Source: Lutibacter sp. B2
GTDB taxonomy: Bacteria > Bacillota > Clostridia > Peptostreptococcales > Thermotaleaceae
Assembly: GCA_015686845.1 (NCBI GenBank)
Contig: JADPRS010000015.1
Location: forward strand, 19,549 to 83,548
Length of the DNA stretch: 64,000 nt
Direction of reading: 5' to 3'
In this document: in pieces, positions 39,087 through 51,484 of the stretch
Position numbering within the stretch: the first letter of the stretch is position 1
How the letters are laid out: every line of letters starts with the position of its first letter
Made by a program: the position numbers and the translations under genes
Notes under the pieces: model-generated
What the model saw: the letters and a program-made list of their open reading frames with translations, nothing else
What the model was told of the DNA's origin: nothing
The model's database searches: none

Positions 39087-42000
39087 TTGTTTGAATTGAA
39101 TAATTTTGAATCCATAAAAATTGCTCTTGCTTCACCCGAAAAAATAAGAAGTTGGTCTAAGGGAGAAGTTAAAAAACCGGAAACTATTAACTATCGTACG
39201 TTAAAACCAGAAAAAGAAGGATTGTTTTGTGAAAAGATCTTTGGACCTACTAAAGATTGGGAATGCCATTGTGGAAAATATAAAAGAGTAAGATACAAAG
39301 GTGTTGTTTGTGATCGATGCGGTGTTGAAGTAACCAAATCAAAAGTAAGACGTGAAAGAATGGGGCATATAGAACTTGCTGCCCCTGTATCTCACATTTG
39401 GTATTTTAAAGGTATACCAAGTAGAATGGGGTTATTATTAGATATGTCACCACGTTCTTTAGAAAAGGTGCTATATTTTGCTTCTTATATTGTAACGGAT
39501 CCTAAAGAAACATCTTTAAGTTATAAACAATTGTTGACAGAACCAGAATACAGAGAATATAGAGATAAGTATGGAAATGCATTTAAAGCATCTATGGGTG
39601 CAGAAGCGATTAGAGAAATTCTTAGTAATATTGACTTAGAAAAAATGTCAGCAGAATTAAGAGTTAAATTAAAAGAAAGCTCTGGGCAAAAAAGAATTCG
39701 TGCAATCAGAAGATTAGAAGTATCAGAGGCGTTTAGAACTTCAGGAAACAAACCTGAGTGGATGATTCTTGATACAGTTCCAGTAATTCCACCAGATTTA
39801 AGACCTATGGTTCAATTGGATGGAGGAAGATTCGCTACTTCAGATTTAAATGATCTCTATAGAAGAGTGATTAATAGAAACAATCGTTTGAAGAGATTAT
39901 TAGATTTAGGTGCACCTGATATTATTGTAAGAAATGAAAAGAGAATGTTACAAGAAGCGGTAGATGCACTTATTGATAATGGAAGAAGAGGTCGTCCTGT
40001 AACGGGTCCTGGTAATAGACCATTGAAATCATTATCAGATATGCTAAAAGGAAAACAAGGACGTTTTAGACAAAACTTACTTGGAAAGCGTGTAGACTAT
40101 TCTGGACGTTCCGTTATAGTAGTTGGTCCGGAACTTAAATTCTATCAGTGTGGATTGCCTAAGACAATGGCTTTAGAATTATTCAAACCATTTATGATGA
40201 AGCGTCTTGTTAGTGATGGGCATGCTCATAACATTAAAAGTGCAAAGAGAATGGTAGAAAGAGCTAAAGCAGAAGTTTGGGATGTATTAGAAGATGTTAT
40301 AAAAGAACACCCAGTACTTCTAAATCGTGCTCCTACACTACACAGACTTGGTATTCAAGCGTTTGAACCTGTATTAGTAGAAGGGAAGGCAATTAAGCTA
40401 CATCCATTAGTTTGTACAGCTTATAATGCTGACTTTGACGGAGATCAAATGGCGGTACACGTTCCGCTTTCCGTAGAAGCGCAAGCCGAGGCTAGATTCT
40501 TAATGCTTTCTGTAAATAATATTCTTGCACCTAAGGATGGAGCGCCTATTACTACACCAACTCAGGATATGATCCTTGGTAGTTATTACCTAACTATGGA
40601 AGTAGAAGGTGAACCTGGTGACGGAATGGTATTTAAAGACATAGATGAAATGCTAATGGCTTATCAAAATAAGGTTGTAGGACTTCATGCAAAAGTAAAA
40701 GTAAGAAGAAAGTTGAGTAAGGATGATCCAGGACAACTTGTAGAAGGTACAGTAGGAAGATTTATATTTAATGAAAAAATCCCGCAAGATTTGGAAATGG
40801 TAGATAGAAAAGAACGACCTTATGATTTAGAAGTAGATTTCTTATGCGATAAGAAAAATCTAGGGAAAATTATTGATAAATGTTTTAGAAGACATGGAAA
40901 TACCATTACGGCTATCATGTTAGATGGAATTAAATCTATGGGATTCCGTTATTCTACTATAGGAGCTATTAGTATTGGTGTATCTGATATGGAAATTCCT
41001 GAGGCGAAAGCAAGATTACTTTCAGAAGCAGAGGCAGAAGTAGATAAGTATGAAAAAGCTTATAGACGTGGACTTATATCTGACGAAGAAAGATATGAAC
41101 AAGTTATCAGAATCTGGTCAGATACTACGGAAAAAGTAACAGATGCACTTATGGAAAATCTAGGAAAACTGAACAATTTATATATAATGGCACATTCAGG
41201 AGCCAGAGGTAGTAAAAATCAGATTCGTCAGTTGGGTGGAATGCGTGGTCTTATGGCAAATGCATCTGGTCATACAGTAGAACTTCCAATTAAAGCTAAT
41301 TTCCGAGAGGGATTATCGGTACTTGAGTATTTCATATCTACTCACGGTGCTAGAAAAGGGCTTGCGGATACTGCACTTCGTACTGCGGATTCAGGATACC
41401 TAACTAGAAGACTAGCTGATGTAAGTCAAGATGTAATTATTAGAGAAATTGACTGTGGTGCTACTACTGGGTTAGAAGTAGAGGCATTTATGGATGGAAA
41501 TGAGCTTATCGAGCCATTATTTGATAGAATTGTTGGTAGATATGCATTAGAAGACATCAAACATCCAGAGACAGGAATTGTTTTAGCAGAAGCGAATAAA
41601 GAAATATTAGAAGAAAATGCAGAACGAATTATTGGAGCGGGAATGACTAAGGTGAAAATAAGATCAATCCTGCATTGTAGAACGAAGCATGGTGTATGTG
41701 CTCGTTGCTATGGAAGAAACTTAGCAACAGGAAAACATGTAAATATTGGTGAGGCTGTAGGTATTATTGCAGCACAATCCATAGGTGAACCTGGAACGCA
41801 GCTTACAATGCGTACATTCCATACAGGTGGAGTTGCAGGTAGTGATATTACGCAAGGTTTACCAAGAATAGAGGAATTATTCGAGGGAAGAAAGCCAAAA
41901 GGACTTGCTATTATTGCTGAAAGTGGCGGTATGGTTACGATCAATGAAGTGAAGAGAAATAAAGAGGTTGTTGTAACTAGTAACGACGGTGAGGCTACAC

Positions 42001-42581
42001 CGTATACAATTCCTTACGGCTCTAGAATTAAAGTAAAAGAAGGACAAATGATTAAAGCTGGAGATGAAATTACTCAAGGATCTTGTAATCCACATGATGT
42101 TCTAAGAATAAAAGGAGTAGCAGGTGTTCAAGAGTATCTAGTAAAAGAGGTACAAAGAGTATATCGTCTACAAGGTGTTGATATTAATGATAAGCATATT
42201 GAAGTTATTGTAAGACAAATGGTTTCAAAAGTGAAGATAGAGGATGCTGGAGATACAGATATTCTTCCAGGCGGATTAATAAATATCTACGAATTTGAAG
42301 CTACCAACAAAAAAGCTGAAGAACAAGGAATAGAGGCTGCAGTTGGAAAAAGAGTACTATTAGGTATTACGAAAGCATCGCTAGCAACAGAATCTTTCTT
42401 ATCTGCTGCATCTTTCCAAGAAACCACAAGAGTTCTTACGGAAGCGGCAATAAAAGGAAAAGTAGATCATTTAATTGGGTTAAAAGAAAATGTTATTATA
42501 GGTAAATTGATTCCAGCAGGAACTGGAATGGATAGATATAAGAACATCGCCATTAAACATGTGGTAGATGAAGTTGAATAA
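39087..42581 (+). CDS. rpoC: DNA-directed RNA polymerase subunit beta'
   Basis: A 1164-residue beta' subunit. The start is TTG 39087, seven bases after AAGGGGGAG; no ATG is suitably placed. The N-terminal zinc ribbon is CHCG...CDRCG (near 58-78), and the catalytic Mg site NADFDGD is at 447-453. Second zinc-site cysteines ([13 protein letters not shown]) and the trigger-loop region ([21 protein letters not shown]) follow. The long sequence insertions of Gram-negative beta' are absent, as usual for Firmicutes. Confidence 0.98.
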   Translation: MFELNNFESIKIALASPEKIRSWSKGEVKKPETINYRTLKPEKEGLFCEKIFGPTKDWECHCGKYKRVRYKGVVCDRCGVEVTKSKVRRERMGHIELAAPVSHIWYFKGIPSRMGLLLDMSPRSLEKVLYFASYIVTDPKETSLSYKQLLTEPEYREYRDKYGNAFKASMGAEAIREILSNIDLEKMSAELRVKLKESSGQKRIRAIRRLEVSEAFRTSGNKPEWMILDTVPVIPPDLRPMVQLDGGRFATSDLNDLYRRVINRNNRLKRLLDLGAPDIIVRNEKRMLQEAVDALIDNGRRGRPVTGPGNRPLKSLSDMLKGKQGRFRQNLLGKRVDYSGRSVIVVGPELKFYQCGLPKTMALELFKPFMMKRLVSDGHAHNIKSAKRMVERAKAEVWDVLEDVIKEHPVLLNRAPTLHRLGIQAFEPVLVEGKAIKLHPLVCTAYNADFDGDQMAVHVPLSVEAQAEARFLMLSVNNILAPKDGAPITTPTQDMILGSYYLTMEVEGEPGDGMVFKDIDEMLMAYQNKVVGLHAKVKVRRKLSKDDPGQLVEGTVGRFIFNEKIPQDLEMVDRKERPYDLEVDFLCDKKNLGKIIDKCFRRHGNTITAIMLDGIKSMGFRYSTIGAISIGVSDMEIPEAKARLLSEAEAEVDKYEKAYRRGLISDEERYEQVIRIWSDTTEKVTDALMENLGKLNNLYIMAHSGARGSKNQIRQLGGMRGLMANASGHTVELPIKANFREGLSVLEYFISTHGARKGLADTALRTADSGYLTRRLADVSQDVIIREIDCGATTGLEVEAFMDGNELIEPLFDRIVGRYALEDIKHPETGIVLAEANKEILEENAERIIGAGMTKVKIRSILHCRTKHGVCARCYGRNLATGKHVNIGEAVGIIAAQSIGEPGTQLTMRTFHTGGVAGSDITQGLPRIEELFEGRKPKGLAIIAESGGMVTINEVKRNKEVVVTSNDGEATPYTIPYGSRIKVKEGQMIKAGDEITQGSCNPHDVLRIKGVAGVQEYLVKEVQRVYRLQGVDINDKHIEVIVRQMVSKVKIEDAGDTDILPGGLINIYEFEATNKKAEEQGIEAAVGKRVLLGITKASLATESFLSAASFQETTRVLTEAAIKGKVDHLIGLKENVIIGKLIPAGTGMDRYKNIAIKHVVDEVE

Positions 42582-42596
42582 ATGTAATAATGTTTG

Positions 42597-42625
42597 TTGA
42601 CAGTATGAACACTTAATGATAAAAT
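42597..42625 (+). promoter_or_regulatory. Promoter of the ybxF-rpsL (str) operon
   Basis: TTGACA (42597-42602), 17 bases, TAAAAT (42620-42625), starting 15 bases after the rpoC stop. Confidence 0.82.
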
Positions 42626-42672
42626 GTTAGAGTGTAAAAACTAATAAAATAGTTGACTTTTTAGATGTTTTA

Positions 42673-42712
42673 AAAGATTATATGGCTTATCATAGCCATA
42701 TAATCTTTTGGA
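42673..42712 (+). terminator. Strong hairpin with T run between promoter and ybxF
   Basis: AAAGATTATATGGCT (42673-42687) and AGCCATATAATCTTT (42694-42708) are a perfect 15-bp stem around TATCAT, followed by TTTTGG. It lies downstream of the promoter at 42597, so it either ends rpoBC transcripts or acts as an attenuator of the str operon. Confidence 0.7.
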
Positions 42713-42735
42713 TGTTTAATAAAGGAGGATACTAT

Positions 42736-42981
42736 ATGCTTGAAGAATTGAAGAATAATCAAAAACTGATTATTGGTACGAAACAATCTCTTAGAGTTAT
42801 AAAAGAAGATAGAGCACAGACGTTATTTATTGCAAAAGATGCAGAAAAACATGTCACAAGAAATGTAGAAGAGATTGCTAAAAATCATCAAGTTCAAATT
42901 GTTTATGCAGAATCTATGAAAAAGCTTGGAAAAGCTTGCGGTATTTCAGTAGGAGCTGCAACAGTTGTGATTTTGAAGTAG
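42736..42981 (+). CDS. ybxF: L7Ae-family RNA-binding protein (YbxF)
   Basis: ATG 42736 (AAAGGAGG upstream) gives 81 residues. The L7Ae fold is recognised from LIIGTKQSLRVIKEDRAQTLFIAKDAE and the C-terminal LGKACGISVGAATVVILK. Bacillus YbxF binds kink-turn RNA. Its place directly before rpsL is conserved in Firmicutes. An in-frame start at 42682 lies within the hairpin and is unlikely. Confidence 0.92.
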   Translation: MLEELKNNQKLIIGTKQSLRVIKEDRAQTLFIAKDAEKHVTRNVEEIAKNHQVQIVYAESMKKLGKACGISVGAATVVILK

Positions 42982-43045
42982 TAAGTAATAATAGTAAAAT
43001 ATTATTATATTTAAGTTTGTAAAATTTTGGAAGGAGGTGCATAGA

Positions 43046-43459
43046 ATGCCTACTATTAATCAATTAGTGCGTAAAGGAAGAGAAAAAGTTGAATATAAAT
43101 CAACTGCTCCAGCACTACAAAAAGGATTTAACTCTTTACACAGAAAGTCTACTGAATCAAGTTCACCTCAAAAGAGAGGAGTTTGTACTGCTGTAAAGAC
43201 TATAACTCCTAAGAAACCTAACTCAGCATTAAGAAAGGTTGCTAGAGTAAGATTGACAAATGGAATTGAGGTAACTGCTTATATACCAGGGGTTGGTCAC
43301 AACCTTCAAGAACATAGTGTTGTCTTAATCAGAGGTGGTAGAATCAAAGATTTACCAGGAGTTAGATATCATATTGTAAGAGGAACTTTAGATACTGCAG
43401 GAGTTCAAGACAGAAAGCAATCAAGATCTAAGTACGGAGCAAAGAGACCTAAAAAATAA
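43046..43459 (+). CDS. rpsL: 30S ribosomal protein S12
   Basis: ATG 43046 with AAGGAGGTG upstream gives 137 residues starting [11 protein letters not shown]. The decoding-site loops [16 protein letters not shown] (near 51-66) and [13 protein letters not shown] (near 98-110) carry the wild-type lysines whose change gives streptomycin resistance. It is followed by rpsG after an unusually long 133-base gap. Confidence 0.97.
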   Translation: MPTINQLVRKGREKVEYKSTAPALQKGFNSLHRKSTESSSPQKRGVCTAVKTITPKKPNSALRKVARVRLTNGIEVTAYIPGVGHNLQEHSVVLIRGGRIKDLPGVRYHIVRGTLDTAGVQDRKQSRSKYGAKRPKK

Positions 43460-44063
<604 letters not shown>

Positions 44064-44145
44064 TATAGATATCGTATTATATTGTTTCGTTAATTTGGAA
44101 ACAATATGACATGTAGCGACATTGACAACGGAAGGAGGGAAAAGC

Positions 44146-46215
44146 ATGGCTAGAGCATTTTCACTTAAAAATACTCGTAATATAGGAATAATGGCTCATA
44201 TAGATGCTGGAAAGACGACTACTACAGAGAGAATTCTTTTCTATACAGGAAAGACTCATAAAATAGGAGAAGTACATGATGGCGGAGCAACAATGGACTG
44301 GATGGAGCAGGAACAGGAAAGAGGTATTACTATTACTTCTGCTGCTACAACAGCTCAATGGAACGGTCATAGAATTAATATAATAGATACACCGGGCCAC
44401 GTGGACTTCACTGTAGAGGTAGAAAGATCTTTACGTGTACTTGATGGATCGGTAGCAGTTTTCTGTGCAAAAGGTGGGGTTGAGCCTCAATCAGAAACTG
44501 TTTGGCGTCAAGCTGAAAAGTATAAAGTTCCTAGAATGGCATTTGTAAACAAAATGGACATATTAGGTGCTGATTTCTACAATGTTGTAGGAATGATGAA
44601 AGATCGTCTGAAAGCAAATGCAGTTCCAGTTCAATTGCCGATAGGATCTGAGGATGTTTTCTTAGGAATTGTAGATTTAGTAGAGATGGATGCGAAAATT
44701 TACAAGGATGAGTTAGGACAAGATATTGAAACTACAGAAATTCCAGCAGAAATGATGGAAAAGGCTGAAGAACATAGACTTGCATTAATAGAAGCAGTTG
44801 CTGATACGGATGAAGAGTTAATGATGAAGTATCTTGATGGAGAAGAATTTACAGTAGAAGAACTTAAAGCAGGAATCAGAAAAGCTACGTTAGCAAATGT
44901 TATGGTTCCAGTATGCTGTGGTTCTGCATATAAAAACAAAGGGGTTCAATTAATGCTAGATGCAGTAATTGACTTCATGCCATCTCCTTTAGATATTCCA
45001 GCTATCAAGGGTGTAATTCCTGATACGGAAGAAGAAGGAGAAAGACATGCAGATGATAAAGAGCCATTCTCTGCATTAGCATTTAAAATCATGACAGACC
45101 CATATGTAGGTAAATTAGCTTTTTTTAGAGTTTACTCAGGAGTATTACAAGCAGGATCTTATGTATATAACTCTACTAAAGGTAAAAAAGAAAGAATAGG
45201 ACGTATTCTTCAAATGCATGCAAATACAAGAGAAGAAATTACAGAAGTATATTCAGGGGATATTGCTGCGGCAGTAGGTTTAAAAGATACAACTACTGGA
45301 GATACTTTATGTGACCAAGACGATCCTATTATATTAGAATCAATGGTATTCCCAGAGCCTGTAATTGAAATTGCCATTGAGCCAAAAACAAAGGCTGCAC
45401 AACAAAAGATGGGTATGTCATTAGCTAAGTTAGCTGAAGAAGATCCAACTTTTAGAACTTGGACAAATGAAGAAACAGGACAAACAATCATTGCTGGTAT
45501 GGGTGAACTTCATCTTGATATCATCACAGATAGATTGTTAAGAGAATTTAAAGTAGAAGCAAATGTTGGTAAACCACAAGTTGCTTATAAAGAGACTATT
45601 ACTACTGCTACGCAAGTAGATATGAAATATTCTCGTCAATCTGGTGGACGTGGACAATATGGACATGTTAAAATCAGAGTTGAACCAAGAAAACCAGGCG
45701 AAGGATACGAATTTGTTAATGCTGTTGTTGGAGGAACAATTCCAAAAGAATATATCCAACACGTTGATGCAGGTATCAAAGGAGCTATGACGACTGGTAT
45801 ATTAGCTGGATTCCCAGTTGTAGATGTTAAAGTTGAATTATATGATGGTTCTTACCATGAGGTAGATTCATCAGAGATGGCTTTCAAAATCGCTGGTTCA
45901 ATGGCTTTCAAAGAAGCTATGAGAAAAGCAAATGCAGCATTATTAGAACCTTACTTTAAGGTTGAGGTTGTAGTACCTGAGGAATACATGGGAGATGTTA
46001 TCGGAGATATCAACTCTAGACGTGGAAAAATCGAAGGTATGGAGCCAAGAAGTGGAGCTCAAGTTATTAGAGGGTATGTACCACTATCTGAAATGTTTGG
46101 ATATGCAACAGATTTACGTTCAAAGACTCAAGGTCGTGGAACTTATGTAATGCAATTTAATCACTTTGAACAAGTGCCAAAAAGTGTTTCTGAAAAAATC
46201 ATGAGTGAAAAATAA
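44146..46215 (+). CDS. fusA: Elongation factor G
   Basis: ATG 44146 (GGAAGGAGGG upstream) gives 689 residues. The motifs are canonical: AHIDAGKT (17-24), ERGITITSA switch I (near 58-66), DTPGHVDF with catalytic His85 (81-88) and NKMD. Domain IV contains GGRGQYGHV. It catalyses translocation. Comparing it with the paralogue at 717 shows how far that protein has diverged in the GTPase centre. Confidence 0.98.
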   Translation: MARAFSLKNTRNIGIMAHIDAGKTTTTERILFYTGKTHKIGEVHDGGATMDWMEQEQERGITITSAATTAQWNGHRINIIDTPGHVDFTVEVERSLRVLDGSVAVFCAKGGVEPQSETVWRQAEKYKVPRMAFVNKMDILGADFYNVVGMMKDRLKANAVPVQLPIGSEDVFLGIVDLVEMDAKIYKDELGQDIETTEIPAEMMEKAEEHRLALIEAVADTDEELMMKYLDGEEFTVEELKAGIRKATLANVMVPVCCGSAYKNKGVQLMLDAVIDFMPSPLDIPAIKGVIPDTEEEGERHADDKEPFSALAFKIMTDPYVGKLAFFRVYSGVLQAGSYVYNSTKGKKERIGRILQMHANTREEITEVYSGDIAAAVGLKDTTTGDTLCDQDDPIILESMVFPEPVIEIAIEPKTKAAQQKMGMSLAKLAEEDPTFRTWTNEETGQTIIAGMGELHLDIITDRLLREFKVEANVGKPQVAYKETITTATQVDMKYSRQSGGRGQYGHVKIRVEPRKPGEGYEFVNAVVGGTIPKEYIQHVDAGIKGAMTTGILAGFPVVDVKVELYDGSYHEVDSSEMAFKIAGSMAFKEAMRKANAALLEPYFKVEVVVPEEYMGDVIGDINSRRGKIEGMEPRSGAQVIRGYVPLSEMFGYATDLRSKTQGRGTYVMQFNHFEQVPKSVSEKIMSEK

Positions 46216-46223
46216 ATTAAATT

Positions 46224-46249
46224 ATGTTGCCGGATTTATCTGGCAACAT
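46224..46249 (+). terminator. Hairpin between fusA and tuf copy 2
   Basis: ATGTTGCCGGAT and ATCTGGCAACAT form a 12-bp stem with one G-U pair and a two-base loop. No T run follows, so it is more likely a processing or stabilising element than a full terminator. Confidence 0.4.
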
Positions 46250-46314
46250 TAAATATAATTATTATTTTAAATTATAAGATGAAACACGGTTTTTAAAACT
46301 GTGTAAAGTCAAGA

Positions 46315-47527
46315 AGGAGGAATAAACATGGCTAAAGCTAAATATGAAAGAACGAAACCGCATGTTAACATTGGTACAATTGGTCACGTTGACCACGGTA
46401 AAACTACATTAACAGCAGCAATTACAAATACACTAAACAACAGATTTGGAACTGGATCAGCAGTAGCATTCGATAAAATCGATAAAGCACCAGAAGAGAA
46501 AGAAAGAGGAATCACAATCTCAACTGCACACGTTGAGTATGAAAGTCCAAACAGACACTACGCACACGTAGACTGTCCAGGACATGCTGACTATGTTAAA
46601 AACATGATCACAGGAGCAGCGCAAATGGATGGAGCAATCCTAGTTTGTGCAGCAACAGATGGTCCAATGCCTCAAACAAGAGAGCATATCTTATTATCAA
46701 GACAAGTTGGTGTACCATATATCGTAGTATTCATGAACAAATGTGATATGGTAGATGACGAAGAATTATTAGACTTAGTAGAAATGGAAATAAGAGAATT
46801 ATTAGATGCATATGAATTCCCAGGAGATGATACACCAATCATCAGAGGTTCAGCATTAGAAGCATTAAATCACCCAGAAGGACCATGGGGAGATAAAATC
46901 GTAGAATTATTCGAAGCAATCGACGAATATATTCCAGAGCCAGTAAGAGATATTGAAAAACCATTCATCATGCCAATAGAGGACGTATTCTCAATCACAG
47001 GTAGAGGTACAGTTGCAACAGGTAGAGTTGAAGCAGGAGTATTAAAAGTACAAGATGAAGTAGAACTTGTAGGATTAATGGAAACACCAAGAAAAGTAAT
47101 CGTAACAGGAGTAGAAATGTTCAGAAAATTATTAGATCAAGCACAAGCTGGAGATAATATCGGAGCATTAATGAGAGGTATTCAAAGAGATGAGATTGAA
47201 AGAGGACAAGTATTAGCTAAGCCTGGAACAATTCATCCACATACAAAATTCACAGCAGAAGTATATGTACTAAAGAAAGAAGAAGGTGGAAGACATACTC
47301 CGTTCTTTAAAGGATATAGACCACAATTCTACTTTAGAACAACAGATATCACAGGAGCATGTGAACTTCCAGAGGGAGTAGAAATGTGTATGCCAGGAGA
47401 TAATATCACAATGGAAATTGAACTAATCAACCCAATCGCAATCCAAGAAGGATTAAGATTTGCTATCCGTGAGGGTGGAAGAACAGTTGGAGCAGGTGTT
47501 GTTGCTAAAATTGTTGAATAATTTGAT
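46315..47527 (+). repeat. tuf duplicate block, copy 2
   Basis: Direct repeat partner of 29945-31157, 16.4 kb downstream in the same orientation. The identical segment covers the ribosome site, the whole gene and six bases past the stop. Confidence 0.9.
46328..47521 (+). CDS. tuf: Elongation factor Tu, copy 2
   Basis: A 397-residue EF-Tu, identical in protein sequence to copy 1 (29958). This copy is in the classical str-operon position after fusA. The GTPase motifs are intact. Having two tuf genes gives extra dosage of the most abundant cell protein, and the lack of divergence points to gene conversion. AAGGAGGAATAAAC precedes the ATG. Confidence 0.98.
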   Translation: MAKAKYERTKPHVNIGTIGHVDHGKTTLTAAITNTLNNRFGTGSAVAFDKIDKAPEEKERGITISTAHVEYESPNRHYAHVDCPGHADYVKNMITGAAQMDGAILVCAATDGPMPQTREHILLSRQVGVPYIVVFMNKCDMVDDEELLDLVEMEIRELLDAYEFPGDDTPIIRGSALEALNHPEGPWGDKIVELFEAIDEYIPEPVRDIEKPFIMPIEDVFSITGRGTVATGRVEAGVLKVQDEVELVGLMETPRKVIVTGVEMFRKLLDQAQAGDNIGALMRGIQRDEIERGQVLAKPGTIHPHTKFTAEVYVLKKEEGGRHTPFFKGYRPQFYFRTTDITGACELPEGVEMCMPGDNITMEIELINPIAIQEGLRFAIREGGRTVGAGVVAKIVE

Positions 47528-47545
47528 TTAAAACTGATAATAACA

Positions 47546-47571
47546 GTAGCCGAGCAACTTTGCTCGGCTAC
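47546..47571 (+). terminator. GC-rich hairpin after tuf copy 2
   Basis: GTAGCCGAGC (47546-47555) and GCTCGGCTAC (47562-47571) form a perfect 10-bp stem around AACTTT. No T run follows (CATAAACAAA), so it may stabilise the 3' end or terminate only weakly. Confidence 0.55.
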
Positions 47572-47629
47572 ATAAACAAATAAGACATTTTTAAAAAGAA
47601 AGAAAACAAAAAAAAAAAAATGTCAAGAC

Positions 47630-47658
47630 TTGTTTTGCAATAAATAATATAATATACT
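47630..47658 (+). promoter_or_regulatory. Promoter of the S10-spc-alpha cluster
   Basis: TTGTTT (47630-47635), 17 bases, TATACT (47653-47658). An A run (47608-47620) lies just upstream and could act as an UP-type element. Confidence 0.65.
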
Positions 47659-47869
47659 ATGATAGTGCGTTTGCGGGACTGCTATGAAGTGGAAGGTTGC
47701 TGGAAATTATATTTCAGGAAATTTTCACGGAGAATGTCCGTTCATGAAATGGGCGACTGAATGTCTGCATTTCTCTAGGTTGCGCATTATGTGCAACACC
47801 CGGGAGAGTGTACTGAGGTTCTAGTTGTGCGTGAAAAATACTGCGTACGATGAAAAGGAGGGAAACAAA
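47659..47869 (+). promoter_or_regulatory. Long structured 5' leader of the S10 operon
   Basis: About 200 bases of less AT-rich sequence before rpsJ with several local hairpins: CGGA/TCCG near 47730, GTTGCGC/GTGCAAC (47780-47798) and ACAC/GTGT around CCGGGAGA (near 47796-47812). In E. coli this position binds L4 to control the operon; whether L4 acts here cannot be told from sequence. Confidence 0.55.
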
Positions 47870-48184
47870 ATGGCAAACAACAAGCAAAAAATAAGAATTA
47901 GATTAAAGGCTTATGATCATAAAATATTAGATCAATCAGCAGAGAAGATTGTTGAGACTGCTAAACAAACAGGAGCTGAGGTTTCAGGACCTATTCCTCT
48001 ACCAACAGAGAAACAAATTATTACAATCTTAAGAGCTGTTCATAAATATAAAGATTCTAGAGAGCAGTTTGAACAAAGAACGCATAAGAGATTGATTGAT
48101 ATCTTAAGCCCAACACCTAAAACAGTAGATTCATTAATGAGATTGGATTTACCAGCAGGTGTTGATATTGAAATTAAATTATAA
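47870..48184 (+). CDS. rpsJ: 30S ribosomal protein S10
   Basis: ATG 47870 with AAAAGGAGGG upstream gives 104 residues starting [18 protein letters not shown]. The longer in-frame start at 47825 lies in the leader. The [15 protein letters not shown] and [14 protein letters not shown] blocks are typical. S10 is part of the 30S head and partners NusB. It is the first gene of the S10 cluster. Confidence 0.97.
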   Translation: MANNKQKIRIRLKAYDHKILDQSAEKIVETAKQTGAEVSGPIPLPTEKQIITILRAVHKYKDSREQFEQRTHKRLIDILSPTPKTVDSLMRLDLPAGVDIEIKL

Positions 48185-48293
48185 TAAAAATAACTACTAA
48201 GAAATAGGTTGATATATATTTTATCGGTACCTCTCTTAGTACGATTGCATGTTTACGTGTAATCCGCTGTAAGAATATCAGGAGGTGTAAAAG

Positions 48294-48923
48294 ATGAAAG
48301 GTATTTTAGGAAGAAAAGTTGGAATGACTCAAATCTTCACAGAAGAGGGTGTTGTAATTCCAGTAACAGTTGTAGAAGCTGGTCCAATATATGTAACTCA
48401 AGTGAAAACTGTAGAAACAGATGGATATAATGCTATCCAAATTGGATTTGAAGATAAAAAAGAAAATAAGGCAATTAAGCCTGAAAAAGGACATTTTGCA
48501 AAAGCGGGCGTTAGTGTTAAGAAATTAGTTAGAGAATTCCGTTTAGAAAATGCTTCTGAATATAAAGTAGGACAAGAAATTAAAGTTGATATCTTTACTG
48601 AAGGAATGAAAATTGATGTTTCTGGAACTTCAAAAGGTAAAGGTACACAAGGCGCTATTAAGAGACATAATCAGTCTAGAGGACCTATGGCTCATGGTTC
48701 TAAATTCCATAGATCAGCAGGATCACTAGGATCAGGTTCGTCTCCAAGTAGAGTATTTAAAGGTATGAAAATGGCTGGAAGAATGGGTAATGAACGTGTA
48801 ACAATTCAAAACCTAGAAGTAGCAAAGATAGATGTAGAAAAAAATCTTCTTTTAATTAAAGGCGCAATTCCAGGACCTAGAAAAGGAATTGTTACAATAA
48901 AAGAAACAATTAAGGCTAACTAG
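48294..48923 (+). CDS. rplC: 50S ribosomal protein L3
   Basis: A 209-residue L3 starting [15 protein letters not shown], with the extended loop region ([17 protein letters not shown], about 123-139) that reaches the peptidyl-transferase centre. The 109-base gap before it contains a possible long-range pairing ACTAAGA/TCTTAGT. CAGGAGGTG precedes the ATG. Confidence 0.97.
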   Translation: MKGILGRKVGMTQIFTEEGVVIPVTVVEAGPIYVTQVKTVETDGYNAIQIGFEDKKENKAIKPEKGHFAKAGVSVKKLVREFRLENASEYKVGQEIKVDIFTEGMKIDVSGTSKGKGTQGAIKRHNQSRGPMAHGSKFHRSAGSLGSGSSPSRVFKGMKMAGRMGNERVTIQNLEVAKIDVEKNLLLIKGAIPGPRKGIVTIKETIKAN

Positions 48924-48952
48924 TAGTCTAGCTACAGAAAGGAGGAAATAAA

Positions 48953-49576
48953 ATGCCAAAGGTTGATTTATATAATGTTTCAGGTCAAGCAGCTGGTGAG
49001 ATGGAACTAAATGATAGTATCTTCGGAGTTGAGATAAATGTAAGTGTATTACATGAAGCTGTAAAGAATTACTTAGCGAATCAAAGACAAGGTACACAAT
49101 CTGCTAAAACAAGAGCAGAGGTTAGAGGTGGCGGAAAAAAGCCATGGAGACAAAAAGGAACAGGTAGAGCACGTCAAGGAACTACTAGAGCTCCTCAATG
49201 GGTTGGTGGTGGAGTAGTATTCGCACCAAAACCAAGAAGTTATAGATATGAGTTACCTAAAAAAGTAAAAAGAATTGCAATGAAATCGGCATTGAGTTCT
49301 AAAGTTCAAGATAGCGAAATAATCGTTTTAGATGAATTGAAAATGGATTCATACAAAACAAAAGATATGGTTAATATCTTGGGGAATTTAAATGCTGAAA
49401 AGAAAACATTAATCGTTCTTGCGGAAAAGGATGAGTTTATAATTAGATCAGCTAGTAACATAGCAGGAGTTAAAACTACATTAGTAAATACTCTAAATGT
49501 TTATGATATCTTGAATTGCGATAAATTTATCGTAAGTAAAGAAGCTGTACACAAGATAGAGGAGGTGTACGCATAA
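48953..49576 (+). CDS. rplD: 50S ribosomal protein L4
   Basis: A 207-residue L4. The long exit-tunnel loop is seen as [18 protein letters not shown] (about 61-78), a known site of macrolide-resistance changes, followed by [13 protein letters not shown]. Its stop codon overlaps the rplW start by one base. In many bacteria L4 also represses the S10 operon. Confidence 0.97.
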   Translation: MPKVDLYNVSGQAAGEMELNDSIFGVEINVSVLHEAVKNYLANQRQGTQSAKTRAEVRGGGKKPWRQKGTGRARQGTTRAPQWVGGGVVFAPKPRSYRYELPKKVKRIAMKSALSSKVQDSEIIVLDELKMDSYKTKDMVNILGNLNAEKKTLIVLAEKDEFIIRSASNIAGVKTTLVNTLNVYDILNCDKFIVSKEAVHKIEEVYA

Positions 49577-49866
49577 TGATGACTCCATACGATATTATTG
49601 TAAAGCCTATTATCACTGAAAGAAGTATGGATGATATGGCTGAAAGAAAATACACTTTTTGGGTTGATATGAGAGCAAACAAGACTGAAATTAAAAAAGC
49701 AGCTGAAAAAGTATTCGGAGTAACAGTTGATAAAGTTAACACGATTAGTGTTAAAGGAAAAGTAAAAAGAATGGGTAAAAACGAAGGAAAAAGACCTGAT
49801 AGAAGAAAAGCTATTATAACATTAACTCCAGAGAGCAAAGGAATTGAATTCTTTGAAGGAATGTAA
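49576..49866 (+). CDS. rplW: 50S ribosomal protein L23
   Basis: A 96-residue L23 ([15 protein letters not shown] at about 4-18) that lies at the tunnel exit and docks trigger factor and SRP. The ATG at 49576 uses the last base of the rplD stop; a second ATG at 49579 is equally placed relative to GAGGAGGTG and could be the true start. Confidence 0.95.
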   Translation: MMTPYDIIVKPIITERSMDDMAERKYTFWVDMRANKTEIKKAAEKVFGVTVDKVNTISVKGKVKRMGKNEGKRPDRRKAIITLTPESKGIEFFEGM

Positions 49867-49908
49867 TTCGTTATAATATAGCACAATACAAAGAAGGAGG
49901 GAAAACAT

Positions 49909-50742
49909 ATGGGAATCAAAAGTTTTAAACCGACTTCTCCAGCAGTGAGACATATGACTGTTTCGACTTTCGAAGAAATTACTAAGAATGATCCAGAAAA
50001 ATCATTGTTAGCACCAATTAAAAAGAATGCTGGAAGAAACTCGCAAGGAAAAATAACTATTCGCCATAGAGGTGGTGGACAGAAAAGAAAATATAGAATC
50101 ATAGATTTCAAAAGAAATAAAGATGGAATCCCGGCAAAAGTAAGTTCAATAGAATATGACCCAAACAGAAGTGCAAATATTGCATTGTTAGTTTATGCGG
50201 ATGGTGAGAAGAGATATATTATTGCTCCGTATAAATTGCAAGTGGGAGATACTATTGTTTCAGGAGAAGGTTCAGATATTAAGATAGGAAATGCACTTCC
50301 ATTGAAAAATATTCCTGTAGGTACAATTATTCATAATATTGAGTTAAAAGCAGGAAAAGGTGGACAATTAGCTAGATCAGCAGGAAATTCTGCGCAGCTA
50401 ATGGCGAAAGAAAGCGAATATGCACAAGTTAGACTACCATCTGGAGAAGTTAGACTTGTAAGAATTGAATGTAGAGCAACAATTGGTCAAGTTGGAAATA
50501 TAGACCATGAAAATATTACAATTGGTAAGGCTGGACGTAAAAGACATATGGGAATCAGACCTACAGTAAGAGGTTCTGTAATGAATCCTTGTGACCATCC
50601 ACACGGTGGTGGAGAAGGTAGAGCACCAATAGGAAGACCTTCACCAGTTACACCATGGGGTAAGCCAACAATTGGATATAAAACTAGAAAGAAAAACAAA
50701 ACAACTGATAAGTATATTGTTAAGAGAAGAAATCAAAAATAA
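49909..50742 (+). CDS. rplB: 50S ribosomal protein L2
   Basis: A 277-residue L2 with the conserved C-terminal [17 protein letters not shown] (near 225-241), including the His linked to peptidyl-transferase activity, and the N-terminal [24 protein letters not shown] precedes the ATG. A possible hairpin region (GAGGTC...GGCCTC) lies in the 88-base gap to rpsS. Confidence 0.97.
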   Translation: MGIKSFKPTSPAVRHMTVSTFEEITKNDPEKSLLAPIKKNAGRNSQGKITIRHRGGGQKRKYRIIDFKRNKDGIPAKVSSIEYDPNRSANIALLVYADGEKRYIIAPYKLQVGDTIVSGEGSDIKIGNALPLKNIPVGTIIHNIELKAGKGGQLARSAGNSAQLMAKESEYAQVRLPSGEVRLVRIECRATIGQVGNIDHENITIGKAGRKRHMGIRPTVRGSVMNPCDHPHGGGEGRAPIGRPSPVTPWGKPTIGYKTRKKNKTTDKYIVKRRNQK

Positions 50743-50830
50743 TAGAGGTAAAGAGGTCGTAGAAGGTTGCATAACCTGGGCCTCATAGTCCTCAAAAGAT
50801 AAAAAGATTGTCGAAGGGAGGATAAGCCGA

Positions 50831-51115
50831 ATGAGTAGATCTCTAAAAAAAGGACCTTTTATTGCACCTAAGCTTTTAAAGAATATAGAGGCGATGAATG
50901 AGAACGGAGAGAAAAAAGTAATAAAAACATGGTCAAGATCATCAACTATATTCCCTCAAATGATTGGTCATACAATCGCTGTGTACGATGGAAGAAAACA
51001 CGTTCCGGTATATGTTACTGAGGATATGGTTGGACATAAGTTAGGTGAATTTTCACCAACAAGAACGTATAGAGGGCATGCTGATAATGAAAAATCATCA
51101 AAGGTTAAACGATAG
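50831..51115 (+). CDS. rpsS: 30S ribosomal protein S19
   Basis: A 94-residue S19 starting [16 protein letters not shown] with [23 protein letters not shown] near 35-57. It contacts A-site tRNA and S13 in the 30S head. GAAGGGAGG lies before ATG 50831. Confidence 0.96.
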   Translation: MSRSLKKGPFIAPKLLKNIEAMNENGEKKVIKTWSRSSTIFPQMIGHTIAVYDGRKHVPVYVTEDMVGHKLGEFSPTRTYRGHADNEKSSKVKR

Positions 51116-51132
51116 GAAAGGAGGTTATCTAA

Positions 51133-51468
51133 GTGGAAGCTAGAGCAATTGCAAAACATGTACACGTATCTCCAAGAAAATTAAAGCCAATCAATGACAT
51201 GGTTAGAGGCATGAACGTAGCAGAAGCGTTAGCGGTGTTAGACTTTACTCCAAGAACTGGAGCAAAAGCATTAGCTAAAGTTATTAAATCAGCAAAAGCA
51301 AATGCTGAAAATAACCATGAAATGGATGCAGATAAATTATATCTTGCTGAAGTATATGCGAACCAAGCACCTACTATGAAAAGATGGAGAGCAGCTTCAA
51401 TGGGTCGTGGAGTAAGAATTTTAAAAAGAACTAGTCATATAGGAGTTGTAGTAAAAGAAAGAGTTTAA
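51133..51468 (+). CDS. rplV: 50S ribosomal protein L22
   Basis: A 111-residue L22 from a GTG start (AAAGGAGG upstream). It begins with EARAIAKHVHVSPRKLKPI and its beta-hairpin (APTMKRWRAASMGRGVRI, near 78-95) lines the exit tunnel. Confidence 0.95.
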   Translation: MEARAIAKHVHVSPRKLKPINDMVRGMNVAEALAVLDFTPRTGAKALAKVIKSAKANAENNHEMDADKLYLAEVYANQAPTMKRWRAASMGRGVRILKRTSHIGVVVKERV

Positions 51469-51484
51469 GAAGGAGGGGAAATGA

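Noticed and set aside
49527..50111. Long - strand ORF (194 codons) opposite rplW/rplB
   Set aside because: It lies entirely against conserved ribosomal protein genes, has no ribosome site and reads as low-complexity hydrophobic sequence typical of the antisense of A-rich coding DNA.
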